Shown in pieces: positions 1 through 8,992 of a DNA stretch of 59,975 bases. Each line of letters opens with the position of its first letter. The stretch's first letter is position 1. Location of the stretch: contig JAAWJM010000008.1 of assembly GCA_022796855.1 (NCBI GenBank), forward strand, positions 1 through 59,975, written 5' to 3'. The DNA comes from Clostridia bacterium. GTDB lineage: Bacteria; Bacillota; Clostridia; TANB77; CAG-508. Under the pieces are notes generated by a model, which worked only from the letters and a program-made list of their open reading frames with translations, was not told the DNA's origin and did no database searches. The position numbers and the translations under genes are program-made.

Positions 1-111
1 ATGTGCTGGATCTTACTAGGAATCCTAATTCTAGCGGAAATCTATTTAAGCAGAAAAACAAAAATAAAGAATTTTAGCATTAAAGATAAAACCACAAAAT
101 GGAGACAATAA
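1..111 (+). CDS. C-terminal fragment of an unidentified membrane protein (cut by the window edge)
   Basis: The first 111 bases are open and end in TAA at 109-111. They encode about 36 residues: a hydrophobic helix (WILLGILILAEIY) followed by a basic, polar tail. The codon at position 1 happens to be ATG, but no ribosome binding site can be seen, so this is more likely the last transmembrane helix and cytoplasmic tail of a protein that begins outside the window. A hairpin follows directly. I cannot name the family. Confidence 0.4.
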   Translation: MCWILLGILILAEIYLSRKTKIKNFSIKDKTTKWRQ

Positions 112-116
112 TTTGT

Positions 117-142
117 AAGGGCGAAATTTCACTTTCGCCCTT
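117..142 (+). terminator. Hairpin after the left-edge gene
   Basis: A perfect 10-bp stem, AAGGGCGAAA / TTTCGCCCTT, has a 6-nt loop and lies just downstream of the TAA. The following T-rich stretch is interrupted, so terminator function is likely but not ideal. From here to 471 I see no gene, only AT-rich leader sequence for the M23 gene. Confidence 0.5.
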
Positions 143-471
143 ATGATGAAATTTGTCCCTTTATTTTCTATACGAAAACAAAACAATCAAAAGATAAAAA
201 AATTTTTAATCGCCAAGAACCGTAGTGTTTCGACGAAATATTACAATTATATTACAAAACATAGATATAAGGAGATAAAAAGAGAATAAGAGAGATATAA
301 TAAAAAAAACACCAATCATTCCAAAATATAAAAACAGACCATCATTGTCTAAATAAGAGAGTTACGATAAAATACCAATAACAAATAAAGATAATAACAA
401 TAAGCAAATATAGAAGCACCAAGCTTTTTTTACGAATCCGAATGAAAAAATAAGGAGAGAAGAAAAGAAAA

Positions 472-1461
472 ATGAAAAAATTAATGATACATATTCGAAC
501 CTCGATAAAAGTAATTTCCCTAATAGCGATTGCCGTTGTTTTAATCATAGCAGGAATTGTTGCCATTTATCAACCAACCTATAGTGTAACCTATCAAGGT
601 GAATTTATCGGATACACCAAAGATAAAAGCAAACTACAAAGCAGAATTAATGATTACATCGATAATGGGGATGGCGAAAATATTGCTTTTGTTCAAATAG
701 AAGAAACACCAGAATATAGTTTATGCTTACTAAAAAAAGATATTAAGACCAATGATGACGAAATATTTGAACAAGTAAAAAGTGCAGGAACCAATGTTTA
801 TCGTTATTATGCGATTCTGGATTCGGAAGAAGAAAAATTATATGTAGCAACTTTTGAAGAAGCAGAAAAAGCAGTTCAAGGATTAAAAGACAAAAATAGT
901 AAAAATAAAGATAACATTACCATAAAAGAAAAATTTGAGAAAGAACCAAAAGATATTGTAACCTCAGAAGAAGTTATCTCAAAACTATATGAAAAAGCAG
1001 AAGAAGTAAAACCAAAAGTAAACACTTCATCAGGAACAGTAAAATATGCTTCAGGAACAAACCAAAGTAGCAAAAAGGTTGCCATAGGAGTAAACTTAAT
1101 TAAACCAATATCAGGAACTGTTACCTCTCGTTTTGGTGGAAGATGGGGTTCTACCCATAAAGGAATTGACATAGGAGCACCAAAAGGAACCAAAATTAAA
1201 GCAGCAGCAGCCGGAACGGTCGTTTCTTCTAGTACAGGCTATAATGGAGGATATGGAAATTGTGTTGTCATTTCTCATGGAAATGGAATCGAAACAGCAT
1301 ATGGACATTGTAGCGAACTATATGTAAAAAAAGGACAAAAAGTAGCACAAGGAGAAGTAATTGCAGCAGTAGGAAATACAGGACGTTCGTATGGAAATCA
1401 CTTACACTTAGAAATTCGTGTAAATGGAGTAGCACAAAACCCACAAAATTATTTATATTAA
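472..1461 (+). CDS. Membrane-anchored M23 (LytM-type) metallopeptidase
   Basis: A 329-aa protein with a short basic N-terminus, one transmembrane helix at about residues 13-33 and an extracytoplasmic linker of about 170 residues. The C-terminal M23 domain (about 205-329) shows the family zinc motifs: HKGIDIGAP near the start (H and D ligands), YGHC, and HLHLEIRVNG at the end. M23 enzymes cleave peptidoglycan cross-bridges. A single N-terminal anchor with a C-terminal LytM domain is the architecture of SpoIIQ-type and cell-elongation endopeptidases, but the middle region does not let me choose between them. The start is ATG at 472, preceded by AAGGAGAG. The gene stands alone and ends in a hairpin shared with convergent mecA. 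Confidence 0.85.
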   Translation: MKKLMIHIRTSIKVISLIAIAVVLIIAGIVAIYQPTYSVTYQGEFIGYTKDKSKLQSRINDYIDNGDGENIAFVQIEETPEYSLCLLKKDIKTNDDEIFEQVKSAGTNVYRYYAILDSEEEKLYVATFEEAEKAVQGLKDKNSKNKDNITIKEKFEKEPKDIVTSEEVISKLYEKAEEVKPKVNTSSGTVKYASGTNQSSKKVAIGVNLIKPISGTVTSRFGGRWGSTHKGIDIGAPKGTKIKAAAAGTVVSSSTGYNGGYGNCVVISHGNGIETAYGHCSELYVKKGQKVAQGEVIAAVGNTGRSYGNHLHLEIRVNGVAQNPQNYLY

Positions 1462-1468
1462 TAAAATA

Positions 1469-1493
1469 GGACGACCATAGGTCGTCCGTTTTG
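1469..1493. terminator. Bidirectional terminator between the M23 gene and mecA
   Basis: GGACGAC / GTCGTCC stem followed by a T-rich run, in the 45-base gap between two convergent genes. Confidence 0.75.
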
Positions 1494-1506
1494 TTATATA
1501 CAGGTT

Positions 1507-2133
1507 CTAACAAAAATATTTTAGTCCACTACTAATTGCTTTATCTTTAAAAATAACCTTTCCATATTCTAATAATTTGCTTTCAAATAAATCGGAATGA
1601 TTGATAAAATGAGCAAATTCGGTAATAGAAGCAGCAAACGATTTTAACAAATTGGTATTCATGCGAAGATTTTCTAGCACAAGATAGTAACGCTCTTGGT
1701 ATTCATACAATTTTGCTTGGTCTAGCAAATTTTCAATATGTACAAAAATATCGTTTTTCAAAAACTCACAATATCCAATAAACTCATCAAAGGACTCAAA
1801 ACAATAAATCGCTTTTTTGGAGTCGATATGTGCTATTTTTCTTTTGATATTCAATTTTTTCGTTCGACAAGTATTTTTCTTATTTTCATCTCCAATACGA
1901 GTGACAGTCAAAATAAAATTTCCGTTGGATGTTGCCAAAGCTTCAATCATAACACGGTAATCTTCTGTTACAAAGCCAACTTCTTTTTCTGCTTTTTCTA
2001 ACATATCCATAAACAAATCTTGGGACTCAATTGGATTTGACATAAACGAATGAAGGTCAATATCCTTTTCTTTTAAATCCTCTAAATTAAGAGTAATGCG
2101 AATTTTATCATCATTTAACTTTTCAATTTTCAT
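1507..2133 (-). CDS. mecA: Adaptor protein MecA
   Basis: A 208-aa protein whose N-terminus (MKIEKLNDDKIRITL, then DLKEKDIDLHSFMSN) matches the substrate-binding half of MecA. The central stretch EKAEKEVGFVTEDYRVMIEA is also typical. The C-terminal half (YCFESFDEFIGYCEFL onward) is the ClpC-binding domain. MecA delivers substrates to the ClpCP protease. Length is close to the family norm of about 220. The minus-strand start ATG at 2133 has a good AGGAGGT site, and a TATAAT -10 box lies about 35-45 bases further upstream. It is divergent from the DUF4321-radC-mre cluster. Confidence 0.9.
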   Translation of the reverse strand: MKIEKLNDDKIRITLNLEDLKEKDIDLHSFMSNPIESQDLFMDMLEKAEKEVGFVTEDYRVMIEALATSNGNFILTVTRIGDENKKNTCRTKKLNIKRKIAHIDSKKAIYCFESFDEFIGYCEFLKNDIFVHIENLLDQAKLYEYQERYYLVLENLRMNTNLLKSFAASITEFAHFINHSDLFESKLLEYGKVIFKDKAISSGLKYFC

Positions 2134-2341
2134 GAATTCTACTTACCTCCTGAAAACTTCCTCTAATCCTATTATACTACAAATAAAATGTCTTGAAAAG
2201 AAACAATTTTTGGTAACATTTTTTTTATAAGACTTTATATTATATGAATACAAAATCAAAATGGTACTAATACTATAGCATAAGAAAAACAAAAAGAAAA
2301 GAAAAACACATGAAAAAAATAAAAAAATTACTACGATGTCC

Positions 2342-2370
2342 TTGAAAAAAATCCCATATGCATATATAAT
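2342..2370 (+). promoter_or_regulatory. Sigma-A-type promoter for the DUF4321-radC-mre cluster
   Basis: TTGAAA at 2342-2347, a 17-base spacer and TATAAT at 2365-2370, about 50 bases before the ATG at 2422. The gap from 2134 to here holds the divergent mecA promoter and nothing else I can identify. Confidence 0.7.
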
Positions 2371-2421
2371 ACTTAAGAAGTAAATACCTTAAGAAAAATG
2401 GAGTTTGAAAAGGAGAAAAAA

Positions 2422-2680
2422 ATGGCTACAAGAGAAAAAAATATATGGATTTTAATAATATTTATCTTATCAGGATTAGTAATAGGAGGACTTTTAGGAC
2501 AACTTGCTTCCCGGAGTTGATTTCCTTTGGTGGTTATCATATGGGCAAGAATTTGGACTTTCTAGTCCACTTGTATTAGATTTAAGTATTATTAAATTAA
2601 CTTTTGGGCTACAATTAAAAATCAATATTGCAAGCATTATTGGTGTTGCCATTGCGATTTTTATTTACCGAAAAGTATAA
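2422..2680 (+). CDS. DUF4321 membrane protein, decoded through one CGG shift
   Basis: No single frame covers this gene. Read from ATG 2422 (AAAAGGAGA site just upstream) it runs to an in-frame CGG at 2512-2514 and would stop at once at TGA 2518-2520. Dropping the C at 2512 gives continuous sequence ...GQLAS-G-VDFLWWLSYGQ... to TAA 2678-2680, about 85 residues. It has two hydrophobic helices, at both ends, with a polar middle. That is the layout of the small DUF4321 proteins, which in Clostridia commonly sit beside radC and mreB, as here. Function of the family is unknown. The restored C-terminus (LDLSIIKLTFGLQLKINIAS) is typical of the family. The family call is by pattern and context. Confidence 0.75.
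2512..2514 (+). other. CGG +1 shift site 1 (DUF4321)
   Basis: TCC-CGG-AGT-TGA in frame; skipping the C reads TCC-GGA-GTT-GAT, giving S-G-V-D and bypassing a stop three codons on. Confidence 0.85.
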
Positions 2681-2725
2681 CAAAGTAGAGTGCAAATAAT
2701 AAATAGGGGGAGAAAGGAAGGAAAT

Positions 2726-3520
2726 ATGAGTTTAAAAATGAAAGAACTCCCATTCTTAGAAAGACCCTATGAAAAAGCACAAATGTATGGAATCGGAAAA
2801 CTATCCGATTCAGAATTATTAGCCATTATCATTAAATGCGGAACAAAAGAAGATACTTCTGTGGATTTAGCACGAAAAATTTTAAACTTAAACCGTACAG
2901 AAGAACAAGGAAATTTAACATTTTTGCAAAATGTATCTATTGAAGAACTAACCAAAATTAAAGGAATCGGAACAGTAAAAGCAATTCAAATTATCGCTGC
3001 TTGTGAACTTGCCAAACGAATGTCAAAACCAATTCACGGAGCAAAAATTGTGATTAAAGAAACAAAAGATGTATCAAACTTATTAATGAACGAACTTCGT
3101 TATGAAAAACGAGAAATTGTAAAATTGTTAATTTTAAATGCTAAAAACATATTAGTTAAAAACATTAATATCACTCATGGAGGGGCAAGTTTTGCAAGTT
3201 TAGAGCCTCATGTTGTGTTAGCAGAACCTGTTAAAATGAATGCCCCTAAAATTGTATTAGTACACAACCATCCAAGTGGAGATTCGAGCCCATCAGAAGG
3301 AGATTTTAGTGTAACACAACGTATTAAAGATTCCGCCGATGTTATGGGGATTGAACTAATAGACCACATTGTCATAGCTAGTAGAGGTTGTAGTAGTATT
3401 TTAGGAATTATGAGAGCACAAGAGGAGAAGAAAAGAGAAAAAGAAAGGCAAAAAGCACAAAAAAGGAAAAGGCAAGGGTATGAAAACCAAAAAGAAGAAG
3501 AGGATGAGTTTGAAGACTAG
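2726..3520 (+). CDS. radC: RadC family JAB-domain DNA repair protein
   Basis: A 264-aa protein. The N-terminal part has the RadC PYEK / LSDSELLAIII signature and a helix-hairpin-helix (ELTKIKGIGTVKAIQI, about residues 80-95). The C-terminal JAB/MPN domain carries the metalloprotease-like motif HNHPSGDSSPSEGD, with H180, H182 and D193 as metal ligands. The role of RadC is unsettled; it is associated with recombination and repair. I chose ATG 2726 because AAGGAAGG lies 3-10 bases upstream; a GTG at 2690 in the same frame has no such site. The tail after about residue 245 is highly charged (K/E/R). It is the second gene of the mre cluster. Confidence 0.93.
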   Translation: MSLKMKELPFLERPYEKAQMYGIGKLSDSELLAIIIKCGTKEDTSVDLARKILNLNRTEEQGNLTFLQNVSIEELTKIKGIGTVKAIQIIAACELAKRMSKPIHGAKIVIKETKDVSNLLMNELRYEKREIVKLLILNAKNILVKNINITHGGASFASLEPHVVLAEPVKMNAPKIVLVHNHPSGDSSPSEGDFSVTQRIKDSADVMGIELIDHIVIASRGCSSILGIMRAQEEKKREKERQKAQKRKRQGYENQKEEEDEFED

Positions 3521-3562
3521 GGAAAGATTCTGTATCATAAAAGAAAGGAAGAGTTAATCATC

Positions 3563-4591
3563 ATGAAATTATTTGGAATTGGGAATAAAGATATAGGAAT
3601 TGATTTAGGAACAGCAAATATGCTAGTTACCCTAAAAGGGAAAGGAATTATATTAAAGGAACCTTCTGTAGTAGCAATTGACAAACGAACAGGAGAGATT
3701 GTGGCAACAGGAGGAGAAGCAAAAGAGATGCTAGGAAGAACACCAGAACAAATAAAAGCAGTACGTCCATTAAAAGATGGTGTTATTGCTGATTTTACTG
3801 CCACACAATTGATGTTACGAAATATTTTAGAAAAAGTTTGCAAACAATACAATGTAGGAAAACCAAGAGTAGTTGTTGGTGTTCCTTCTGGTATTACTGA
3901 AGTAGAAGAAAGAGCAGTAAAAGAATCGGTTCTTCAAGCAGGAGCAAAAGAAGTTTATTTAATAGAAGAACCAATGGCAGCAGCTATTGGAGCTGGGCTA
4001 GATGTTTCTGAACCAAGTGGAAGCATTATTGTCGATATTGGAGGAGGAACCACAGAAGTTGCTGTAATTTCTTTAGGAGGAATTGTTGTTAGTTATTCAT
4101 TAAGAGTGGCTGGTGATGAACTAGATAGTGATATTGTAAATTATGTAAAAAAAGAGTTAAATGTTGCCATAGGAGAAACGACAGCAGAAGAAATTAAAAA
4201 AGAAATTGGATGTGCTTTGCCACTTATGACAGAAAACACAAAAGAAATACGAGGACGAGACCTAAGTACAGGATTACCAAAAAATATCGATATTACTTCA
4301 TCACAAATGCAAGTAGCAATGGAAGAATCCATTGGTGAAATTGTCGATATTATCAAAACAACCTTAGAAAAAACACCACCAGAATTGGCTTCTGACATTA
4401 TGGAAAAAGGAATTGTATTAGCAGGTGGAGGAGCTCTAATTCAAAACTTAGACAAACTATTAAGCCAAAAAACAGGAATGCCAGTTTATGTAGCAAGTGA
4501 TCCATTAGACTGTGTGGTAAAAGGAACAGGAAAAACGTTAGAAGATTTAGATAGGCTTAAAAATGTGCTAATGAATGCACGAGGAAATTAA
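3563..4591 (+). CDS. mreB: Rod shape-determining protein MreB
   Basis: A 342-aa actin-like ATPase. Nucleotide-binding motifs can be read in order: DIGIDLGTANMLV (phosphate 1), DIGGGTTEVAVISLGG (phosphate 2) and GIVLAGGGALIQNLD (adenosine). MreB filaments guide elongation-specific peptidoglycan synthesis together with MreC, MreD, RodA and PBP2, of which mreC, mreD and PBP2 follow immediately. Length matches the family. Start ATG 3563 follows AAAGGAAG. Sixteen bases separate it from mreC, consistent with one operon. Confidence 0.97.
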   Translation: MKLFGIGNKDIGIDLGTANMLVTLKGKGIILKEPSVVAIDKRTGEIVATGGEAKEMLGRTPEQIKAVRPLKDGVIADFTATQLMLRNILEKVCKQYNVGKPRVVVGVPSGITEVEERAVKESVLQAGAKEVYLIEEPMAAAIGAGLDVSEPSGSIIVDIGGGTTEVAVISLGGIVVSYSLRVAGDELDSDIVNYVKKELNVAIGETTAEEIKKEIGCALPLMTENTKEIRGRDLSTGLPKNIDITSSQMQVAMEESIGEIVDIIKTTLEKTPPELASDIMEKGIVLAGGGALIQNLDKLLSQKTGMPVYVASDPLDCVVKGTGKTLEDLDRLKNVLMNARGN

Positions 4592-4606
4592 AAATAGGAG
4601 GAAAAC

Positions 4607-5419
4607 ATGTACCAAAAAAAGACTGGAATTGTAGGAATTATTATTACAGTGGTTATTTTAATTGTTCTAGTGTTTGTTTCAAACTTAAACCTAGAAAACT
4701 TATCTTATATTGAAAATATTGTTTCTACGGTTGTAATGCCAGTCCAAAACGGTTTGACCTACCTAAAAAATAAGATGACAGGAAACCAAGCGTTTTTTGC
4801 TGACATTAATAATTTGCAAAAAGAAAATGAAGAACTAAAAAACAAAAATGCAGAATTGGAAAAAACATTAAGAGAATTTGAAATGGTAAAAAGTGAAAAT
4901 ACCACATTAAAAGAATACTTAAGTTTAACAGAAAGTTATAGCCAATACCAAACAAAACCAGCCTATATCATTGATAAAGATTTTAGTAATTACAATAATG
5001 TATTTGTTATTAACATAGGGCAGAAAGATGGAATTCAGCCAAACATGACGGTCATTTCAGAAAAGGGGCTTGTAGGATATGTCATTTCAACCACGCAAAA
5101 TACCTCAAAAGTACAAACCATTATCGATACAGCAAGCACAGTAAGTACGACCCTTTCTTCTTCAAAAGATAACTTAATTTGCAAAGGAACCTTAGAAGAA
5201 AGAGGAGTTTTAAAAGCAACCTATATTCCCACGACAGCCACTTTAGTTCCAGGGGACAAAATTGAAACCTCAGGAATGGGAGGAATTTATGAAAAAGGAA
5301 TCTATATAGGCACAGTAAAAAAAGTAATTGCCACAAAGAACATAGCAGACCGCTATGCCATTATCGAACCCGCAGTGGATTTTGACAAAGTAGATACTGT
5401 ATTAGTCATCACAAAATAA
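4607..5419 (+). CDS. mreC: Rod shape-determining protein MreC
   Basis: A 270-aa protein with one N-terminal transmembrane helix (about residues 8-27), a coiled coil (about 65-105, LQKENEELKNKNAELEK) and the beta-rich MreC domain with the characteristic GLVGYV, TIIDTASTVSTTL and SGMGGIYEKGIYIGTV segments. It bridges MreB inside the cell with the periplasmic-side synthases. AGGAGG precedes ATG 4607. An imperfect palindrome at 5425-5457 separates it from mreD. Confidence 0.95.
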   Translation: MYQKKTGIVGIIITVVILIVLVFVSNLNLENLSYIENIVSTVVMPVQNGLTYLKNKMTGNQAFFADINNLQKENEELKNKNAELEKTLREFEMVKSENTTLKEYLSLTESYSQYQTKPAYIIDKDFSNYNNVFVINIGQKDGIQPNMTVISEKGLVGYVISTTQNTSKVQTIIDTASTVSTTLSSSKDNLICKGTLEERGVLKATYIPTTATLVPGDKIETSGMGGIYEKGIYIGTVKKVIATKNIADRYAIIEPAVDFDKVDTVLVITK

Positions 5420-5506
5420 AAACACGTAGGGGGCAGGTCTTGTGTCTGCTCCCCATACAACAGGGAAATATAAATAATAAATGGGATAAAAAGGAGGGAA
5501 AATAAC

Positions 5507-6041
5507 ATGAAAAAAACAATCATCATTACATCGCTAATTATCTTATTTTTAATGTTATATTTCCTACAAACCAATTTCTTTAATTGGTTTACCATTAGTG
5601 GTGTTTCTCCTAATTTATTTGTGATATTTATGCTGTTTGTTGGTCTATTTGCCGGAAAACGACTAGGCATTCCTTTAGGAGTAGCCTTAGGATTAGCACT
5701 CGATTTTTTCATTAGCAAAAAAATTGGTATTTCTGGAATTATGTTAGGACTAACAGGAGCAGTACGGGGGAGTTTTAAGCAAAAACTTTTCCAAAGACAG
5801 TCGTATTACCATTATCCTAATGACTGCAACCATTACCCTTGCCTATGAGACAGGAACGTACTTATTAAACTACATCATTGTAGAAAGTACTATAGAAATC
5901 ATACCTTTCATCAAAATCGTACTACTAGAAATACTATACAACATTATTTTGGTAATTATCCTATACCCAATCCTACAAAAAACAGGACATTACCTAGAAG
6001 AAACCTTCCACGAAAAACAAATACTAACGAGGTATTTCTAA
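5507..6041 (+). CDS. mreD: Rod shape-determining protein MreD, decoded through one CGG shift
   Basis: The reading from ATG 5507 (AAGGAGGG site) reaches an in-frame CGG at 5765-5767 and then degenerates. Dropping the C gives ...GLTGAV-G-GVLSKNFSKDSR... and continues in the next frame to TAA 6039-6041, 177 residues in all, the usual MreD length. The restored protein is almost entirely hydrophobic, with about five helices, and the second half (YNIILVIILYPIL near the C-terminus) completes the fold. MreD is an integral part of the elongasome. Position between mreC and PBP2 is the classic order. The site lies in a run of five G, so a homopolymer error would be a local alternative if the same event did not recur elsewhere. 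Confidence 0.9.
5765..5767 (+). other. CGG +1 shift site 2 (mreD)
   Basis: GTA-CGG-GGG-AGT; skipping C gives GTA-GGG-GGA-GTT, V-G-G-V, and joins the two halves of mreD. Confidence 0.85.
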
Positions 6042-6137
6042 ATTCATAATTAAAAAATATGTGTGTTTATATTATATACCACAACCCCTACCGGCACAAA
6101 AATTAATATAGAACCAAGTCACAAAGCAGGAGGTAAC

Positions 6138-8234
6138 ATGAAATTTTTTAAACCCAAAAAACCAAATTACAAATTTCGCTACAACATAACCATTACAGCC
6201 ATATACGTAATTGGCATTATTTTACTTGCACAATTATTCAACCTTCAGATTATTCATGGAGCAGAATACCGTGAAACTTCTAATACAAGGTTAACCAGAG
6301 AAAGTACATTAATTGCAGCAAGAGGTTCCATCACCGACCGAAATGGAACCGAAATTGTAGGAACCACAATAAGTTTTAGTTTAGAAATATACAAAACCAA
6401 AATTGATAACAATCGATTAAACGAAACATTATTAAAAACCGCCATGGTATTAGAACAAAACAACAGTACATATATAGACGATTTTCCAATAGCCATTAAC
6501 CCATTTCGTTTTACCTATGAAGATGAAAACAAGCAAAAAAAGTGGAAAACTAGCAATAAATTAGATGAAAATTTATCTGCGGAAGAAGCATTTTATCAGT
6601 TTAAAGAAAAATACAAAATCCAAAATGACTCAGTAGAAGAAACCAGAAAAATTCTAGCAATCCGTTACCATATTGCAAGCGAAGGCTATAGTGCAACAAA
6701 GTCAGTTACCATTGCCAATAATATTAGTCTAGAAAGTTTTAATATTTTTAATGAGCAAAAAGACAGTTTTCCGGGAATCAATACCGTAACTCAACCAATT
6801 CGTTCTTACCCAAAAGGAACACTAGCATCTCATATAGTAGGTTATACCCAAAGAATTGGAGATAAACAATATGAAGAGGAAAAAAATAACGGTTATACCA
6901 TGAACGACTTTTATGGTCAATCAGGAATAGAAGCAGTTGCAGAAAAATACCTAAAAGGAACCGATGGGATTAAACAAATTGATATGGCGGTTGATGGTAC
7001 AGTAACAGCAGAATATACCCAACAAGAAGCAATTGGGGGGGCCGATATTATTCTTACCATTGATGCAAATCTACAAGCGGTAACTGAACAAGCCTTAAAA
7101 AACAATGTAGAAAAAATACGAAATGGTGGATTTAAAGACCAGTCGGATGCTACTGGTGGTGCTATGATTGTTATGGATGTAAAAACAGGAGAAGTACTAG
7201 CTATGGCAAGTTATCCAGACTATGATCCTTCTAAATTTACTTTTGGAATTGATTCAGAAACCTGGCAAATCTATAACAATCAAAAACATATGAGAAACAA
7301 GGCAGTACAAGACATTTACCCACCGGGTTCTATTTTTAAAATGGTAACAGCCATTGCTGGTTTAGAAACAGGAGTAATCGATAGTGCCACAAAAATTAAT
7401 GATACTGGTAGATATACTTATTATAAAGATTACCAACCAGCTTGTTGGAATACAAGAGGACATGGCTGGTTAAATGTAAGTTCAGCCATTCAACATTCTT
7501 GTAACTATTTCTTTTATGAAACTGGAAGACGAATGGGAATTGATAATCTAGCAAAATATACCAAACATTTTGGCTTAGCAAAAAAGACAGGAATTGAAAT
7601 TCCAGCAGAAGCTACAGGAAAATTAAACGAAAGAGTAGAAGGAGAGGTATGGAACCCAGGTTATACCATTGCCTCTGCCATTGGACAAAGAGATAATCAA
7701 TTTACTCCAATTCAAATGGCAAAATATGCAAGTATGCTTGCCAATGGAGGAAATGTAGTAGAACCAACCATTATTAAAGCCATCAAAAAAGTAGATGGAA
7801 CCGAAATTGCAAAAGAAGAATATGAAAATTATTTTAACGAAAGACTAGGAATTACCAAAGAAGAAGACGATGGTATTACCCTTAACCCACAAAACCTAAA
7901 AACCGTTTTAGAAGGAATGAGGTCAGTTACCAGTGAAAGAGGAGGAACTGCCTACTCCTATTTTAAAGACTTCAACATCGAAGTAGGAGGAAAAACAGGT
8001 TCTGCTCAAGCAGGAGATATTGGAAATGTCAATTCCAAAACCCATGCTTGGTTTATAGGGTTTGCCCCATTTGACAACCCAGAAATTGCCGTCGTTATTC
8101 TAGTAGAAAACGGAGGACACGGTGCCTATACCGCAGAAGCAGCAAGAGACGTTATGGCACAATATTTTGGCATGAACGTAAGCCAAGTAAACGAAGACGT
8201 AACTGCAACCCCATACACCCATGTACAAAATTAA
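6138..8234 (+). CDS. mrdA: Penicillin-binding protein 2, elongation-specific transpeptidase
   Basis: A 698-aa class B PBP. One transmembrane helix (about residues 17-38) is followed by the PBP dimerisation domain (ARGSITDRNG, about 57-66; PKGTLASHIVGY) and the transpeptidase domain. Catalytic motifs are S398-I-F-K401, SCN in HSCNYFF, and K619-TG. It cross-links peptidoglycan during elongation and works with MreBCD/RodA. ATG 6138 is chosen over an upstream in-frame codon at 6063 because CAGGAGGTAAC lies directly before it and the helix then sits near the N-terminus. All CGG trinucleotides inside are out of frame. A paired palindromic repeat follows the stop. RodA is not in the window. Confidence 0.93.
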   Translation: MKFFKPKKPNYKFRYNITITAIYVIGIILLAQLFNLQIIHGAEYRETSNTRLTRESTLIAARGSITDRNGTEIVGTTISFSLEIYKTKIDNNRLNETLLKTAMVLEQNNSTYIDDFPIAINPFRFTYEDENKQKKWKTSNKLDENLSAEEAFYQFKEKYKIQNDSVEETRKILAIRYHIASEGYSATKSVTIANNISLESFNIFNEQKDSFPGINTVTQPIRSYPKGTLASHIVGYTQRIGDKQYEEEKNNGYTMNDFYGQSGIEAVAEKYLKGTDGIKQIDMAVDGTVTAEYTQQEAIGGADIILTIDANLQAVTEQALKNNVEKIRNGGFKDQSDATGGAMIVMDVKTGEVLAMASYPDYDPSKFTFGIDSETWQIYNNQKHMRNKAVQDIYPPGSIFKMVTAIAGLETGVIDSATKINDTGRYTYYKDYQPACWNTRGHGWLNVSSAIQHSCNYFFYETGRRMGIDNLAKYTKHFGLAKKTGIEIPAEATGKLNERVEGEVWNPGYTIASAIGQRDNQFTPIQMAKYASMLANGGNVVEPTIIKAIKKVDGTEIAKEEYENYFNERLGITKEEDDGITLNPQNLKTVLEGMRSVTSERGGTAYSYFKDFNIEVGGKTGSAQAGDIGNVNSKTHAWFIGFAPFDNPEIAVVILVENGGHGAYTAEAARDVMAQYFGMNVSQVNEDVTATPYTHVQN

Positions 8235-8238
8235 CCAT

Positions 8239-8315
8239 GTAGGGGTCGATGCTCACATCGACCCGAATGCACAAAATAAAAAGAAAACGGGTCGATGAAG
8301 GCATCGACCCCTACA
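8239..8315. repeat. Paired GTAGGGGTCGATG palindrome (REP-like), copy 1
   Basis: Two 25-30-bp palindromes with GGGTCGATG...CATCGACCC arms lie about 25 bases apart between the PBP2 gene and minC. The second is essentially the inverse of the first (ends GACCCCTAC). The same unit recurs at 8964-8992, 34421-34497 and 56896-56973 and in degenerate form elsewhere. Confidence 0.75.
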
Positions 8316-8345
8316 CCCCAAAATTAAGATAGGAGGAAACAAACC

Positions 8346-8960
8346 ATGAATAATTGTGTTAGTATTGTTTTAGGAAAAGAAGAAATCACCCTAAAAATCA
8401 ACGAAAAAGCAAAAGAAGAAGAAATTGAAAAATGCCTAGAAGAAAAAATACCAGAATTAAAGAAACTATACCAAGATGAAAAAACACCAATCTTTGTAAC
8501 AGGAAAAGTACTAAAAACCAAAGAAATGGAAATGGTACAAACCATCATACAAAAAGAAATTGAAGTAAACATTGAATTTGATAGTCCTAAAGTACTAGGT
8601 TTACATGGAATTAAAAAAGCCTTTGTAGAAGAAATCGAATCTTCTGAAACCAAATTCCACAGAGGATCCCTTCGTTCTGGAAAGAAAATCGAATTTGAAG
8701 GAAGCCTTGTGATTATGGGAGACGTAAACCGCGGAGCTGAAATAATAGCAGGAGAAAACATTGTTGTACTAGGAATCCTAAGAGGAATGGCACATGCAGG
8801 AGCAAAAGGAAACAAAAAGGCATTTGTAGTAGCAAATGAAATTGATGTAGCACAAATTCGAATTGCCAATGTTATAAAAGAAATGGAAATAACGGAAGAA
8901 GAAGAGCAAACCATAAAAACCTATGCCTATGTAAAAGAAAACGAAATTATATTAGAATAA
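8346..8960 (+). CDS. minC: Septum site-determining protein MinC
   Basis: A 204-aa protein. The C-terminal beta-helix domain is clear (LRSGKKIEFEGSLVIMGDV, about 115-133; GAEIIAGENIVVLGILRGMAHAGA, about 136-159), followed by the hydrophobic repeats that bind MinD. The N-terminal FtsZ-inhibiting half is divergent. MinC blocks FtsZ assembly away from midcell. AGGAGG precedes ATG 8346. Its position after mreBCD-PBP2 is standard, but minD and minE, which usually follow, are replaced here by a convergent sporulation-type pair. Confidence 0.85.
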   Translation: MNNCVSIVLGKEEITLKINEKAKEEEIEKCLEEKIPELKKLYQDEKTPIFVTGKVLKTKEMEMVQTIIQKEIEVNIEFDSPKVLGLHGIKKAFVEEIESSETKFHRGSLRSGKKIEFEGSLVIMGDVNRGAEIIAGENIVVLGILRGMAHAGAKGNKKAFVVANEIDVAQIRIANVIKEMEITEEEEQTIKTYAYVKENEIILE

Positions 8961-8963
8961 CAT

Positions 8964-8992
8964 GTAGGGATCGACCCCTGTGTCGACCCTTA
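8964..8992. repeat. Single REP-like palindrome, copy 2
   Basis: GTAGGGATCGACC...GTCGACCCTTAC between the convergent 3' ends of minC and the minus-strand small gene. It overlaps that gene's TAA by three bases and may serve as the shared terminator. Confidence 0.55.

Noticed and set aside
342..566. Minus-strand ORF of 74 residues opposite the M23 start
   Set aside because: It overlaps the signal-anchor coding region of a solid gene and is hydrophobic only because of AT-rich complement; no ribosome site.
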